Shown here piece by piece: positions 1-6,951 of a DNA stretch of 12,032 nt. Under the pieces are notes generated by a model. That model saw only the letters and a program-made list of their open reading frames with translations. It ran no database searches and had not been told where the DNA came from. Origin of the DNA: Ktedonobacterales bacterium (GTDB lineage Bacteria > Chloroflexota > Ktedonobacteria > Ktedonobacterales > JADMIN01); contig JANWHL010000211.1 of NCBI GenBank assembly GCA_025450405.1, positions 1-12,032 on the forward strand, given 5' to 3'. Numbering within the stretch: position 1 is the stretch's first letter; every line of letters starts with the position of its first letter. A program made the translations under genes and the position numbers.

Positions 1-69
1 CGGCGTGTTACACTGGATGCCACGACGTCCCCACGACACGGCCAAATCGCGGATGAGACGAGCGCGCGC

Positions 70-1134
70 ATGACCGAGCCAACCGAGATGATTCCCCCAA
101 ACGACGATCTCGCGCTGGGCGCCGATCCCGGCTATTCGATCGGCACGGTGGCGGGCATCACCGGCATCGCCGAATCCACGCTCCGCATCTGGGAGCGCCG
201 CTACCGCTTTCCCGACGCGCCGCGCAGCGTCGGGGGACACCGGCGCTACGCGCAGCTCGACGTCATACGCTTGCAATGGGTGAAGCTCAGGATGGACGCG
301 GGCGCGCGCGCGGGTCGGGCCATTCAGACCCTTCAACTCGAAACGCGTGCTGCTGGCGTGGCTCGGGCGCTCCGCGAACCCCTCCCGGCGGTCAAGCGCA
401 CCGACCCAGCGCTCACGCTCGTGCGCGAATCCCTGCTCGCGGCACTGCTGGCGTATGACCCAGCGGTGACGGCGATCCTGCGCGACGCCGCCGCGCATCA
501 TCCCATCGAGCGTGTCGTCCTCGATGTGGTCGGACCCACGCTCGCGACGATCGGGGACGCGTGGAGCGTGGGCATGGTGGATGTGGGGACCGAGCACTAT
601 GCGACGCACCTCCTGCGGCACCAGCTTCTGGCATGGATGCGCGCGAGCCCACCCCCCTTTCGCGCGCAGCCCGTCGTCCTCGCCTGCGCCCCTGAGGAGG
701 CACACGAAGGCGGCATCCTGATCCTCGCCGTCTTGTTGCGGCGCGCGCGCTGGCCTGTCGTCTATCTCGGCCAGTCGCTCCCCCTCGCCGAGCTCCCCGC
801 GCTCGTCGAGCGTGCCGACCCCGCCGCCCTGGTCTTCGCGGCGATGAGCGAACCCGCCGCGCTCGCGCTGGCCGAGTGGCCGCTCTGGCTGCCCCAGCGA
901 GAGGGGGTGCTCACGCCTGTCGTCGGGTACGGCGGGCGGGCCTTTACGGTGAATCCGGACCTGGCCGATCGTGTTCCAGGTGTGCTCTGGGGCAGCACCC
1001 TCGGCGAAGGCGGCGAGCGCATCCATCGGGTCATGCTGGCGCTGAATGCCCTCGAGCCGGGGCCCGCCGCGGCCACGTTACATGCTGGCGCTGAACGCCC
1101 TCGAGCCGGGGCCCGCCGCGGCCGCGTTATCTGA
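70..1134 (+). CDS. carH: CarH/LitR-type MerR regulator, adenosylcobalamin-binding light sensor
   Basis: Predicted light-responsive transcription factor of 354 residues. Residues about 22-85 form a MerR winged helix with the WERRYRFP and GGHRRY signatures. About 118-190 is the four-helix cap and about 200-325 a Rossmann-like B12 domain. The cap keeps the CarH motif W-x9-EH (W165, E175, H176), and the B12 domain keeps E-x-H-x-x-G (E210, H212, G215), H212 being the expected lower cobalt ligand. In characterised CarH proteins, adenosylcobalamin in the dark makes a DNA-binding tetramer that light breaks, releasing repression, often of carotenoid genes. The residue after W165 is Ser, where Thermus CarH has the His that binds cobalt after illumination. 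The last 17 residues are read out of frame because of a 49-bp tandem duplication. ATG 70 has only a weak upstream GA-rich stretch. The next gene follows after 35 bp, suggesting an operon. Confidence 0.88.
   Translation: MTEPTEMIPPNDDLALGADPGYSIGTVAGITGIAESTLRIWERRYRFPDAPRSVGGHRRYAQLDVIRLQWVKLRMDAGARAGRAIQTLQLETRAAGVARALREPLPAVKRTDPALTLVRESLLAALLAYDPAVTAILRDAAAHHPIERVVLDVVGPTLATIGDAWSVGMVDVGTEHYATHLLRHQLLAWMRASPPPFRAQPVVLACAPEEAHEGGILILAVLLRRARWPVVYLGQSLPLAELPALVERADPAALVFAAMSEPAALALAEWPLWLPQREGVLTPVVGYGGRAFTVNPDLADRVPGVLWGSTLGEGGERIHRVMLALNALEPGPAAATLHAGAERPRAGARRGRVI
1032..1129 (+). repeat. 49-bp tandem duplication at the 3' end of carH
   Basis: Two adjacent 49-bp copies (1032-1080 and 1081-1129) start CATGCTGGCGCTGAA and end in CGTTA. 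They differ at two positions (1046 T versus 1095 C; 1074 A versus 1123 G). Because 49 is not a multiple of three, the second copy is read in a different frame and the gene stops at 1134. Read with one copy only, the frame would continue through ALSEATLSEE to a TGA at 1154-1156. Confidence 0.93.
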
Positions 1135-1150
1135 GGCCACGTTATCCGAG
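1121..1150 (+). repeat. 15-bp imperfect tandem repeat
   Basis: GCCGCGTTATCTGAG (1121-1135) is followed directly by GCCACGTTATCCGAG (1136-1150), with two mismatches. It overlaps the end of the 49-bp duplication and carH's present stop codon. In the inferred ancestral frame it would encode the repeated peptide ALSEATLSEE. Confidence 0.8.
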
Positions 1151-1169
1151 GAATGAAACGGGACAACCG

Positions 1170-1766
1170 ATGGTCACCTGGCGGTTTGCGCTCGGGCTCG
1201 CGCTCAGCTATCTCTTGGGCGCGCTGCCCTGGTCGGTCTGGCTGGGGACCGCCCTGTTCCAGGTGGATCCGCGCGACCAGCCAGATGGCAACCCCGGAGC
1301 CGCCAATGCGTTCCGTGCCGCCGGGTGGCGGCTGGGCGCGGCCGTCCTGGTGCTTGATTTCCTGAAAGCCTTCATTCCCGTCGCGCTCGCGCGCTGGTTC
1401 GGCGGTTATGCCGACTGGCAGCTGCTGGGGATTGCCATCATGCCGACCCTCGGGCACGCGTTCTCGGTCTTCCTCCGTTTCCGAGGTGGAAGAGGCATCG
1501 TCGTCATGTTTGGGGTCTGGGCGGGACTGACGCTCTACCAGATTCCGCTGGTCATGGGCCTCACCGCCATCGGGGCCACGCTCCTCACCAAGCGCGACGC
1601 GCTCCGGACGTTGGCCATCCCGATCGCGCTGCTCGTCTACCTCCCGCTCGTCCGCTTGCCCGCGTGGATGATCATCCTGACCGCGGTCCAGCTCGGCGTC
1701 CTGTTGCTCAAGCTCGGCCCATTCATCCTGGGCCAACGCGCGCGACCAAGGAGCGGGCACTCGTGA
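1170..1766 (+). CDS. PlsY-like membrane acyltransferase (divergent)
   Basis: A 198-residue polytopic membrane protein of the PlsY (acyl-phosphate:glycerol-3-phosphate acyltransferase) family. The PlsY signatures are visible in order: S13YLLGALP near the first helix, NPGAANAFR (41-49), D63-x-x-K66, and GHAFSVFLRFRGGRG (95-109). It is not a standard PlsY: the usual GGKG is GGRG, the Pro after GHxF is Ser, and the C-terminal block with conserved N, R, G and E residues is not recognisable in the tail after about 172. True PlsY makes lysophosphatidate in the inner membrane. Here, between a CarH regulator and a carotenoid-type glycosyltransferase, it may acylate another acceptor such as a glycosylated carotenoid; that is inference from context. 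ATG 1170 has a short GGGA upstream. The stop overlaps the start of the next gene. Confidence 0.78.
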   Translation: MVTWRFALGLALSYLLGALPWSVWLGTALFQVDPRDQPDGNPGAANAFRAAGWRLGAAVLVLDFLKAFIPVALARWFGGYADWQLLGIAIMPTLGHAFSVFLRFRGGRGIVVMFGVWAGLTLYQIPLVMGLTAIGATLLTKRDALRTLAIPIALLVYLPLVRLPAWMIILTAVQLGVLLLKLGPFILGQRARPRSGHS

Positions 1767-2974
1767 TGTCTTTCTTCGCGCGGCGCGCGCTCTACTGGTT
1801 GGCCTACGCGCCCGACTTCACCGCGTTCGCGCTGCTCGCGGTCTTCGGCGCGCATGCGGCGCGCAACATCCGCTTCTTCCGCTGGGTCCGCGCCCGCGCG
1901 GCAGAGCCCATGGTGGCCCCGCCCAGCGTCAGCGTGCTGATCCCCGCCCGCGACGAGGTCACCACCATCGCGTCATGCGTCACGTCATTGCTCGACCAGC
2001 GCTATCCCCAGTTTGAGGTCATCGTCCTCGACGACGCGTCCACCGACGGGACGACCGAGCGTCTGGCCAGCCTGAGCGCCGCCAACCCGCGGCTCACCGT
2101 CATCCACGCGACCGACGATCCGCCTCCCGGCTGGAATGGCAAGAGCTTCGCCTGCCAACGCCTCGCCGCGCGGGCCGCGGGCGAGTGGCTGCTCTTCACC
2201 GACGCCGACACGCTGCACGAGCCGGAGAGCCTGGCAGTCGGCATCGCCCGCGCGCTGACCCTCGATGTGGACCTGCTCAGCGTATTCCCCGCCCAGCGCT
2301 GCGCGACGTGGGGTGAGCGCGTCATGGTGTCCTTTGTGATTGATTTTCTCCCACTGATCGGGCTCGATCTCCGGGCGATGTGGTGTGGCGCCAGCGGACG
2401 GACGGCCGCGAACGGCCAGTATCTGCTGGCGCGGGCCGCCAGCTACCGGGCGATTGGCGGACACGCGAGCGTGCGCGGCGCCCTGATCGATGATTTCGCG
2501 CTGGCCGGGCGCTTCCGGGCGTGGGGCTTCCGGATCGCCCTCGTGGATGGGACCTCGATGCTCAGCTGCCGCATGTATCGCTCCTTCCGCGACGTGTGGG
2601 CCGGCTTCTCCAAGAACCTCCTCGGCGCCCTCACGGCGTCGTCCGCGCGGCGCCTCCCCATCTGGTGGGCACCGATCTTCGCTTGGGGCTACGCGTCGGT
2701 ATTCGTCATGCCGTTTGTTGGTCTGCTGGTCGCCAAGCGCCGGGCCATGGCCGTGGTGGAAATCGCCGGTTTGCTCCTCGTGCGCGGGCTCGTGGGGTGG
2801 TCCTTGCGTCGGCCAGCGCACGAGGTGGTCACGACTCCCCTGGCGGCGTGGGCCGTCCCGCTCCTCGGCCTGCTGGCGCTCTACCGCCGCTGGCGGCGCG
2901 CGCCCGTCGTGTGGAAAGGCCGCGCATACGCGGCGACCCCGCGGCGCGACGAAACGCTCCACCTGAACCAATAG
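1766..2974 (+). CDS. Family 2 glycosyltransferase, carotenoid/hopanoid type (CruC/CrtQ-like)
   Basis: A 402-residue membrane-bound GT-A glycosyltransferase. A hydrophobic N-terminal segment (about 8-32) precedes the family 2 domain: VSVLIPARDE (54-63), VLDDASTDGT (87-96), the WNGKSFAC block (123-130), the metal-binding DAD triad (146-148), and the acceptor-side IDDFALAGRF (241-250). C-terminal hydrophobic segments (about 300-375) follow, then VVWKGRAY (381-388). The WNGK and WKGRxY blocks are typical of the group with CrtQ/CruC carotenoid glycosyltransferases and hopene-associated HpnB. I infer an isoprenoid lipid acceptor; donor sugar and acceptor cannot be read from sequence. ATG 1766 shares a base with the plsY-like stop, and an in-frame GTG lies just before it at 1763. 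AAGGAG at 1748-1753 can serve either, so translation is coupled. Confidence 0.83.
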   Translation: MSFFARRALYWLAYAPDFTAFALLAVFGAHAARNIRFFRWVRARAAEPMVAPPSVSVLIPARDEVTTIASCVTSLLDQRYPQFEVIVLDDASTDGTTERLASLSAANPRLTVIHATDDPPPGWNGKSFACQRLAARAAGEWLLFTDADTLHEPESLAVGIARALTLDVDLLSVFPAQRCATWGERVMVSFVIDFLPLIGLDLRAMWCGASGRTAANGQYLLARAASYRAIGGHASVRGALIDDFALAGRFRAWGFRIALVDGTSMLSCRMYRSFRDVWAGFSKNLLGALTASSARRLPIWWAPIFAWGYASVFVMPFVGLLVAKRRAMAVVEIAGLLLVRGLVGWSLRRPAHEVVTTPLAAWAVPLLGLLALYRRWRRAPVVWKGRAYAATPRRDETLHLNQ

Positions 2975-2992
2975 ACGTGGCCGCGGGGCCGG

Positions 2993-4300
2993 TCAGCGCT
3001 TGCGCACCTCGACCAGCACACCGGGATTGGGCTCGAGGGTCGCGCGCATGCGCGGGCGGACGCGTCCCCCGACAAACCGCACGTCGTACCGCTGGAGGAT
3101 GCGCGCCACGACTACTTTCGCCTCAACTTGCGCGAACGCCGCGCCCAAGCAATTGCGTGGGCCGCCACCAAACGGGAGATAGCTGTACGCTATGCGAGGT
3201 TCGTGACTCTCGGGCGCGAAGCGGTCGGGGTCGAACCGCTCCGGCTCCGGCCAGTGCCGCCGATCGCGGTGAGTCAAATAGATGGAATAGACGACGCGCG
3301 TCCCCGCCGGGATGCGATAGCCCTGGTATTCGATATCGACGGCCGCGATCCGCGACCCCAGGTGAATGGGAGGATAGAGTCGCGCCGTCTCTTTGATCAC
3401 GCACTCGAGATAGCGCAGCGGTCGCAGGTGCGCGGCGGTGGGAGCCCCATCCCCCAAGACGGCGTCCACTTCCTCCCGCGCCCGCGCGAGCGCGTCCGGA
3501 TGCGTCGCGAGGGTGTAGAAGGTCCATGCGAGCGACGCGGTGCTCGTATCATGGCCCGCGATGAACAGCGTGAGCAGTTGATCGCGGATCACCTCATCGC
3601 TCAGGCCGGCGTCGATCAGCGCGCCCACGAGATCGTCCCCGCCACCAGCGCGTGCGCGCCGGCGCGCGATGAGCCCATGGAAATAGCCGTCCAGGCGGCG
3701 CACCGCCCGGGCGTATCCCAAGCGCGGCACGCCTGGCCAGACCAGCCAGGGACCTGGAGAGATATAGCGGATGGTCCGGAGCACGGCCGGCCAGAGCCGC
3801 GTCATCCGCGGACCAAAATCGTCCCGAAATAAGGTCTCCACGAGGACCAGCAGCGCGACGCGGCGCATCTCAGTCAGCAGGTCAACGCGCGTGCCGTCGC
3901 GCCAGTCCGAGATCACACGGTCCGCGCTCCGATTCATGCTGGCGATGAAGCTGTCAAACACCCGGCGGTGCAGCGCGGGCGTCATCATCTCCCGGAATTC
4001 GTCGTGAAGCGCCCCGTCGGTGACCAGGACACCCTGCCGCAGCAGCCGCGTCACTGGGTCTCCCTCGGCCCTCCAGCGAAAGCTGTCGCGCGCGTCGACG
4101 AGGAGGAAGCGGTTGGCTTCGGGCCCGACCAGGACCACGCCATCGAAGCCAGGCAACGGCAGGCGAAAGACATCGCCGAGCGCGTCGTGGAGCGCTTCAA
4201 AGGCGGCGAGCACGTGGCCATGCCGCGCAAAGGCCGATGCCGCGCCCCTGGCCGCCGCCAGATCGGCCGTGGGTAGCGCGCGCAGTGGGACGGTGTCCAT
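2993..4300 (-). CDS. Cytochrome P450 monooxygenase
   Basis: A soluble-type P450 of 435 residues, full length for the family. It shows the I-helix oxygen-activation motif AGHDTST (248-254), the K-helix E-x-x-R (E304 to R307, followed by LYPP), the PERFDPDRF meander (353-361), and the heme loop FGGGPRNCLG with the cysteine thiolate at C384. Such enzymes use O2 and electrons from a ferredoxin or reductase to hydroxylate hydrophobic substrates; no redox partner gene is in the window. The overall style resembles CYP175/CYP110/BM3-like enzymes more than camphor-type P450s. CYP175A1 of Thermus hydroxylates beta-carotene near a CarH-type regulator, so a carotenoid substrate is one possibility, fatty acids or xenobiotics others. 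ATG 4300 is preferred over GTG 4309 because GGAG at 4309-4312 sits 8 nt ahead. A TetR-type operator lies in its promoter. It converges on the glycosyltransferase with an 18-bp gap. Confidence 0.92.
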   Translation of the reverse strand: MDTVPLRALPTADLAAARGAASAFARHGHVLAAFEALHDALGDVFRLPLPGFDGVVLVGPEANRFLLVDARDSFRWRAEGDPVTRLLRQGVLVTDGALHDEFREMMTPALHRRVFDSFIASMNRSADRVISDWRDGTRVDLLTEMRRVALLVLVETLFRDDFGPRMTRLWPAVLRTIRYISPGPWLVWPGVPRLGYARAVRRLDGYFHGLIARRRARAGGGDDLVGALIDAGLSDEVIRDQLLTLFIAGHDTSTASLAWTFYTLATHPDALARAREEVDAVLGDGAPTAAHLRPLRYLECVIKETARLYPPIHLGSRIAAVDIEYQGYRIPAGTRVVYSIYLTHRDRRHWPEPERFDPDRFAPESHEPRIAYSYLPFGGGPRNCLGAAFAQVEAKVVVARILQRYDVRFVGGRVRPRMRATLEPNPGVLVEVRKR

Positions 4301-4308
4301 GATCCACA

Positions 4309-4312
4309 CTCC
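4309..4312 (-). promoter_or_regulatory. Ribosome binding site deciding the P450 start
   Basis: On the minus strand GGAG is followed after 8 nt by ATG at 4300. The longer GTG start at 4309 would overlap this site and has only a poorly placed CAGGA ahead of it. Confidence 0.6.
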
Positions 4313-4341
4313 AGTGGGTATCCTGACGGCGTCCGCTCTGT

Positions 4342-4370
4342 TTGATAGACCTTACCATGTGGCACGTCAC
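4342..4370 (-). promoter_or_regulatory. Putative promoter of the P450 gene
   Basis: On the minus strand a -35-like GTGACG (4370-4365), a 17-bp spacer and a -10-like TATCAA (4347-4342) give a housekeeping-type promoter, with about 35 nt of leader before ATG 4300. Each box matches four of six consensus positions. The spacer contains a TetR-type operator, which would let the regulator block RNA polymerase directly. Confidence 0.5.
4350..4367. promoter_or_regulatory. Operator site A (TetR-type, one good half-site)
   Basis: The 13 bases CCTTACCATGTGG at 4350-4362 are identical to the left and centre of the perfect palindrome in front of tetR (7118-7135). The right half has decayed to TGGCACGT instead of TGGTAAGG. 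It sits between the -35 and -10 boxes of the P450 gene, so it is a likely, probably weaker, binding site for the same regulator. Confidence 0.65.
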
Positions 4371-4409
4371 GCGTGTGCCCAGCTCACCCCGGCACCCCCG
4401 CGGTTCGTC

Positions 4410-4425
4410 CCCCACTTACGTGGGG
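4410..4425 (-). terminator. Hairpin behind the exporter gene, possible terminator
   Basis: CCCCAC (4410-4415), loop TTAC, GTGGGG (4420-4425): a perfect 6-bp stem about 15 bp past the stop of the MmpL-type gene. No T-run follows, so it is not a classic intrinsic terminator. Confidence 0.35.
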
Positions 4426-4440
4426 CCAGCTACACTGGCC

Positions 4441-6828
4441 TCACCGCTCACCCCCCGAGTCCTCCAACGCACGCGCTCCGCGTTCACGTGTCATGTCGGG
4501 ATCCCGCCCCGGCCACCAGTTCCACCGTCCGAGAAGCAGCACCACCCCCGGCACGAAGAGCCCGCGCACGACCAACGTGTCCAGCAACACCCCTACCGCC
4601 ACGCATACGCCAAACTGATAGAGGAGGGTCAACGGCAGCGTCGTCAAGACGGCGAAGGTCCCCGCCAAGATCACTCCCGCCGAAGTGATCACGCCCCCCG
4701 TCGCGCTCACCGCCAGCGGTGTGCCCGCCTCCAGTCCATGTCTGCCCGCTTCTTCGCGCACACGACTCATCAGGAAAATCGTGTAGTCCGCCCCCAACGC
4801 CACCAGAAAAATGAAGGTATACAGGGGAATCGCGTAGTACACGCCATCTTGCCCCTGCACCCGCTGAAACACGAGCCCACAGATGCCGATGGCCGCGAAG
4901 AAATTCAGGGTCACCGCCGCCAATAGGTACAGCGGGGCGATCAGGCTTCGCAGCAGCAACGCCAGCACCACTCCAACCAGTGCCAGCGTCACCGGCACGA
5001 TCAGCCGCGTGTCGCGGGCGTTGTCGGCCTGCGTGTCCGCCAATTCCGCCGTTTGCCCCGCCAGGGCAACCGTCGCTGACGTCCCGCCTCCGCCGAGCCC
5101 GTTCGCGTTCAGAGCCGTCCGCGCCGCGGCGCGCACCCGCGCAATTTCGCCGATTGCCCCCTGCGCGTACGGGTCGTCCACGAACACTACCGAGAGTTGT
5201 ACTGTCGTGCCGTCCGTGGACACGTAGGGCACCGTGGCCGCGTACGCCGCGATTGCCGGCGCCAAACGCGGATCCACCGGCGGACCCACTTGGCCCGAGC
5301 GAATCGCCGCTCGCACCGATGCCGGCACCATCGCGATTTCCGCTTGCAGAGCCGCGGGCGGTGTCGTCGGCGCCCCACCCGCCGGACGAGTCGGCCCCTC
5401 CACTCGCGCCACGTGTGGGTCCGCGGCTATCGCCGCCGTGACCGCGTCGAGCTCGACCAAATGACTGTAGACGTCCGGATCCGATCCCGCCAACTCAATC
5501 ACCGCCGTCGTGGGGGCGAGCGTGCCAGCCGGGAAGTGGTCGCGCAGCACCTGGTAGCCAGTCGTCGCGTCAGTTGCCACACGGAATGCCGTCAGAAAGT
5601 TGTAGCTGCGCACGATGCCGATATTGCCAAGCGCGAGCACCGCGAGCAGCACCAGACTCCCCGCCGTCGCGGCCACACGATGCCGCGCCGTCCAGCTTCC
5701 CAACCACCCCCAGAATCCACGCGGCTCCTGGTCGCGCCGGGCGGCACGGTCTGGCTCGAATCGCGGTGTGAAAGGCCAGAACGCGGCCCGTCCCACCGTA
5801 ACGAGCAGTGCCGGCACAAGCGTCAACCCCGCCACCAACATGACCGCGATCGTCACGGCCATCGTCGGACCGAGCGAAGAGTACAGACTCAGCGCCGCGA
5901 GCGTCAGTGTCAGCAATGCCAGGATCACCGTCCCCGCCGACGACGTGATGGCCTCCCCTACCGCCCGCATCGTCGTCCGCATCGCCTGATACTTGTCCGG
6001 CGTGTGACGCAGCTCCTCCCGAAATCGGGAGGCAATGAATATGCTGTAATCGGTCCCCGCCCCGAACAGCAGCACGGTCGCGATCGAGTCCGCCTGCTGG
6101 CTGACCCCGAAAATTCCCGTTTGCGCGGCGTATCCCAGCAGCGCGGTCGCCACCTGCAGCGCCAGCCCCACCGCTAGCACCGGCAGCAGCGGTAACAGCG
6201 GCGAACGGTACACTATCAGCAGCAGCACGAGCACCAGCACCAGCGTAGCCAGCGTCAAATCCAGATTCCCAGACGTAAAGACGCTGAGTGTATCCGCGAA
6301 GAGGCCCGCGGGCCCGGTCACATATGCCCTGAGTGAGCTGCCGTGTGTCACGGGCACCAGATACGCCCGCATGGCCTTGACGACGTTTGGCACCACCGCG
6401 TCGGCGCCGATCGCCACGACCATCGTCATGGTCGTGCCGTCCGGTGACACCAGCTGCCCAGCCGCTCCCGGCGTCGTGAAGATCGATACAACTCCGTCCA
6501 CACCCGCCGGCCGCGCCGCCGACCGCAGCCAATCGCTCACCTGGCGCGCGCGCGCCTGATCATCCGCCGTCAGTCCGCCGCGGTCGCTGAACACGACGAT
6601 GGCCGGCGCGCCTTCCTGAGAGGGGAACTTCGCCAGCTGAAGTCGACGCGCCACTTGCGAGGGGTCGCCGCCAGGAAGCTGGGTCGTGTTGTTGGCATAA
6701 TGGTCCGCCAGCTTCGGCGCCACCAGCGTGAGCACCACGACCACCAAGAGCCAAAGCGCGAGCGCAATCCATTTGCCGCGGCGCGATGCCACCGCCCCCG
6801 TGAGCGCATCCAAAGCGTGCGTGATCAT
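4441..6828 (-). CDS. MmpL/RND-family membrane exporter
   Basis: A 795-residue inner-membrane transporter made of two homologous halves, the usual MMPL layout. One N-terminal helix (about 18-38) is followed by a periplasmic domain (about 40-185) and a helix bundle (about 190-350). A second helix (about 388-405), periplasmic domain (about 406-600) and bundle (about 608-770) follow. Each half carries the proton-relay Asp-Tyr pair: GAGTDYSIF (D260, Y261) and LGADYTIF (D681, Y682), at spacing close to the pairs known in mycobacterial MmpL3. Family members move lipids, siderophores or hydrophobic compounds using proton force. ATG 6828 is chosen over upstream starts because a perfect AGGAGGT lies 5 nt ahead. 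The gene is divergent from tetR and its leader holds a palindromic operator. The P450 follows on the same strand after 140 bp with its own promoter. Substrate unknown. Confidence 0.9.
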   Translation of the reverse strand: MITHALDALTGAVASRRGKWIALALWLLVVVVLTLVAPKLADHYANNTTQLPGGDPSQVARRLQLAKFPSQEGAPAIVVFSDRGGLTADDQARARQVSDWLRSAARPAGVDGVVSIFTTPGAAGQLVSPDGTTMTMVVAIGADAVVPNVVKAMRAYLVPVTHGSSLRAYVTGPAGLFADTLSVFTSGNLDLTLATLVLVLVLLLIVYRSPLLPLLPVLAVGLALQVATALLGYAAQTGIFGVSQQADSIATVLLFGAGTDYSIFIASRFREELRHTPDKYQAMRTTMRAVGEAITSSAGTVILALLTLTLAALSLYSSLGPTMAVTIAVMLVAGLTLVPALLVTVGRAAFWPFTPRFEPDRAARRDQEPRGFWGWLGSWTARHRVAATAGSLVLLAVLALGNIGIVRSYNFLTAFRVATDATTGYQVLRDHFPAGTLAPTTAVIELAGSDPDVYSHLVELDAVTAAIAADPHVARVEGPTRPAGGAPTTPPAALQAEIAMVPASVRAAIRSGQVGPPVDPRLAPAIAAYAATVPYVSTDGTTVQLSVVFVDDPYAQGAIGEIARVRAAARTALNANGLGGGGTSATVALAGQTAELADTQADNARDTRLIVPVTLALVGVVLALLLRSLIAPLYLLAAVTLNFFAAIGICGLVFQRVQGQDGVYYAIPLYTFIFLVALGADYTIFLMSRVREEAGRHGLEAGTPLAVSATGGVITSAGVILAGTFAVLTTLPLTLLYQFGVCVAVGVLLDTLVVRGLFVPGVVLLLGRWNWWPGRDPDMTRERGARALEDSGGER

Positions 6829-6833
6829 GTCGG

Positions 6834-6840
6834 ACCTCCT
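6834..6840 (-). promoter_or_regulatory. Strong ribosome binding site of the MmpL-type gene
   Basis: AGGAGGT on the minus strand, 5 nt before ATG 6828. It matches the 16S 3' end across seven bases and fixes the start codon against the in-frame longer form. Confidence 0.85.
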
Positions 6841-6905
6841 CTGCGCAAGACGGCGCGGCTGCCCGTCCCGTCTTTCCCACACACGCACCGCCACGCCGGA
6901 CTATT

Positions 6906-6921
6906 TACCAACAAGTTGGTA
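6906..6921. promoter_or_regulatory. Operator site B (perfect palindrome upstream of MmpL gene)
   Basis: TACCAAC AA GTTGGTA: perfect 7-bp arms around a 2-nt centre, about 78 bp before the exporter's ATG. It uses the same TACCA/TGGTA elements as sites A, C and D, but here they are 6 nt apart rather than 2. It may therefore bind the local TetR in another register, or belong to a related regulator. Confidence 0.7.
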
Positions 6922-6951
6922 GAATTGTGGGCGCGAAAAGGGCTGCCTCCG

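Noticed and set aside
5..14. Palindrome GTGTTACAC with a -10-like TACACT upstream of carH, considered as a CarH operator/promoter
   Set aside because: It is very short, the expected -35 region lies outside the window, and it does not match a CarH site I can name with confidence.
1032..1150. Tandem repeats considered as CRISPR or variable-number array
   Set aside because: Only two copies each, no spacers, and located in a coding end; simple duplication explains them.
762..1760. Minus-strand frame of 332 codons opposite carH and the plsY-like gene
   Set aside because: Charged, repetitive composition with no motif, while both opposing genes have recognisable domains.
1664..1765. Longer N-terminus for the glycosyltransferase from ATG 1664
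   Set aside because: It would run 100 bp inside the plsY-like gene in another frame, and the extra residues are not membrane-like. The start at 1766 fits the coupling and AAGGAG site.
1985..2971. Minus-strand frame of 328 codons opposite the glycosyltransferase
   Set aside because: Mirror of the real gene's codon pattern, with no domain and no ribosome site.
2975..2992. Terminator between the converging glycosyltransferase and P450 genes
   Set aside because: Only 18 bp, with no stable stem-loop that I can draw.
5197..6177. Long open frame (326 codons) on the plus strand inside the MmpL-type gene
   Set aside because: Its translation is Arg/His-rich nonsense and antisense to a gene with clear family motifs; GC-rich coding DNA routinely leaves such frames open.
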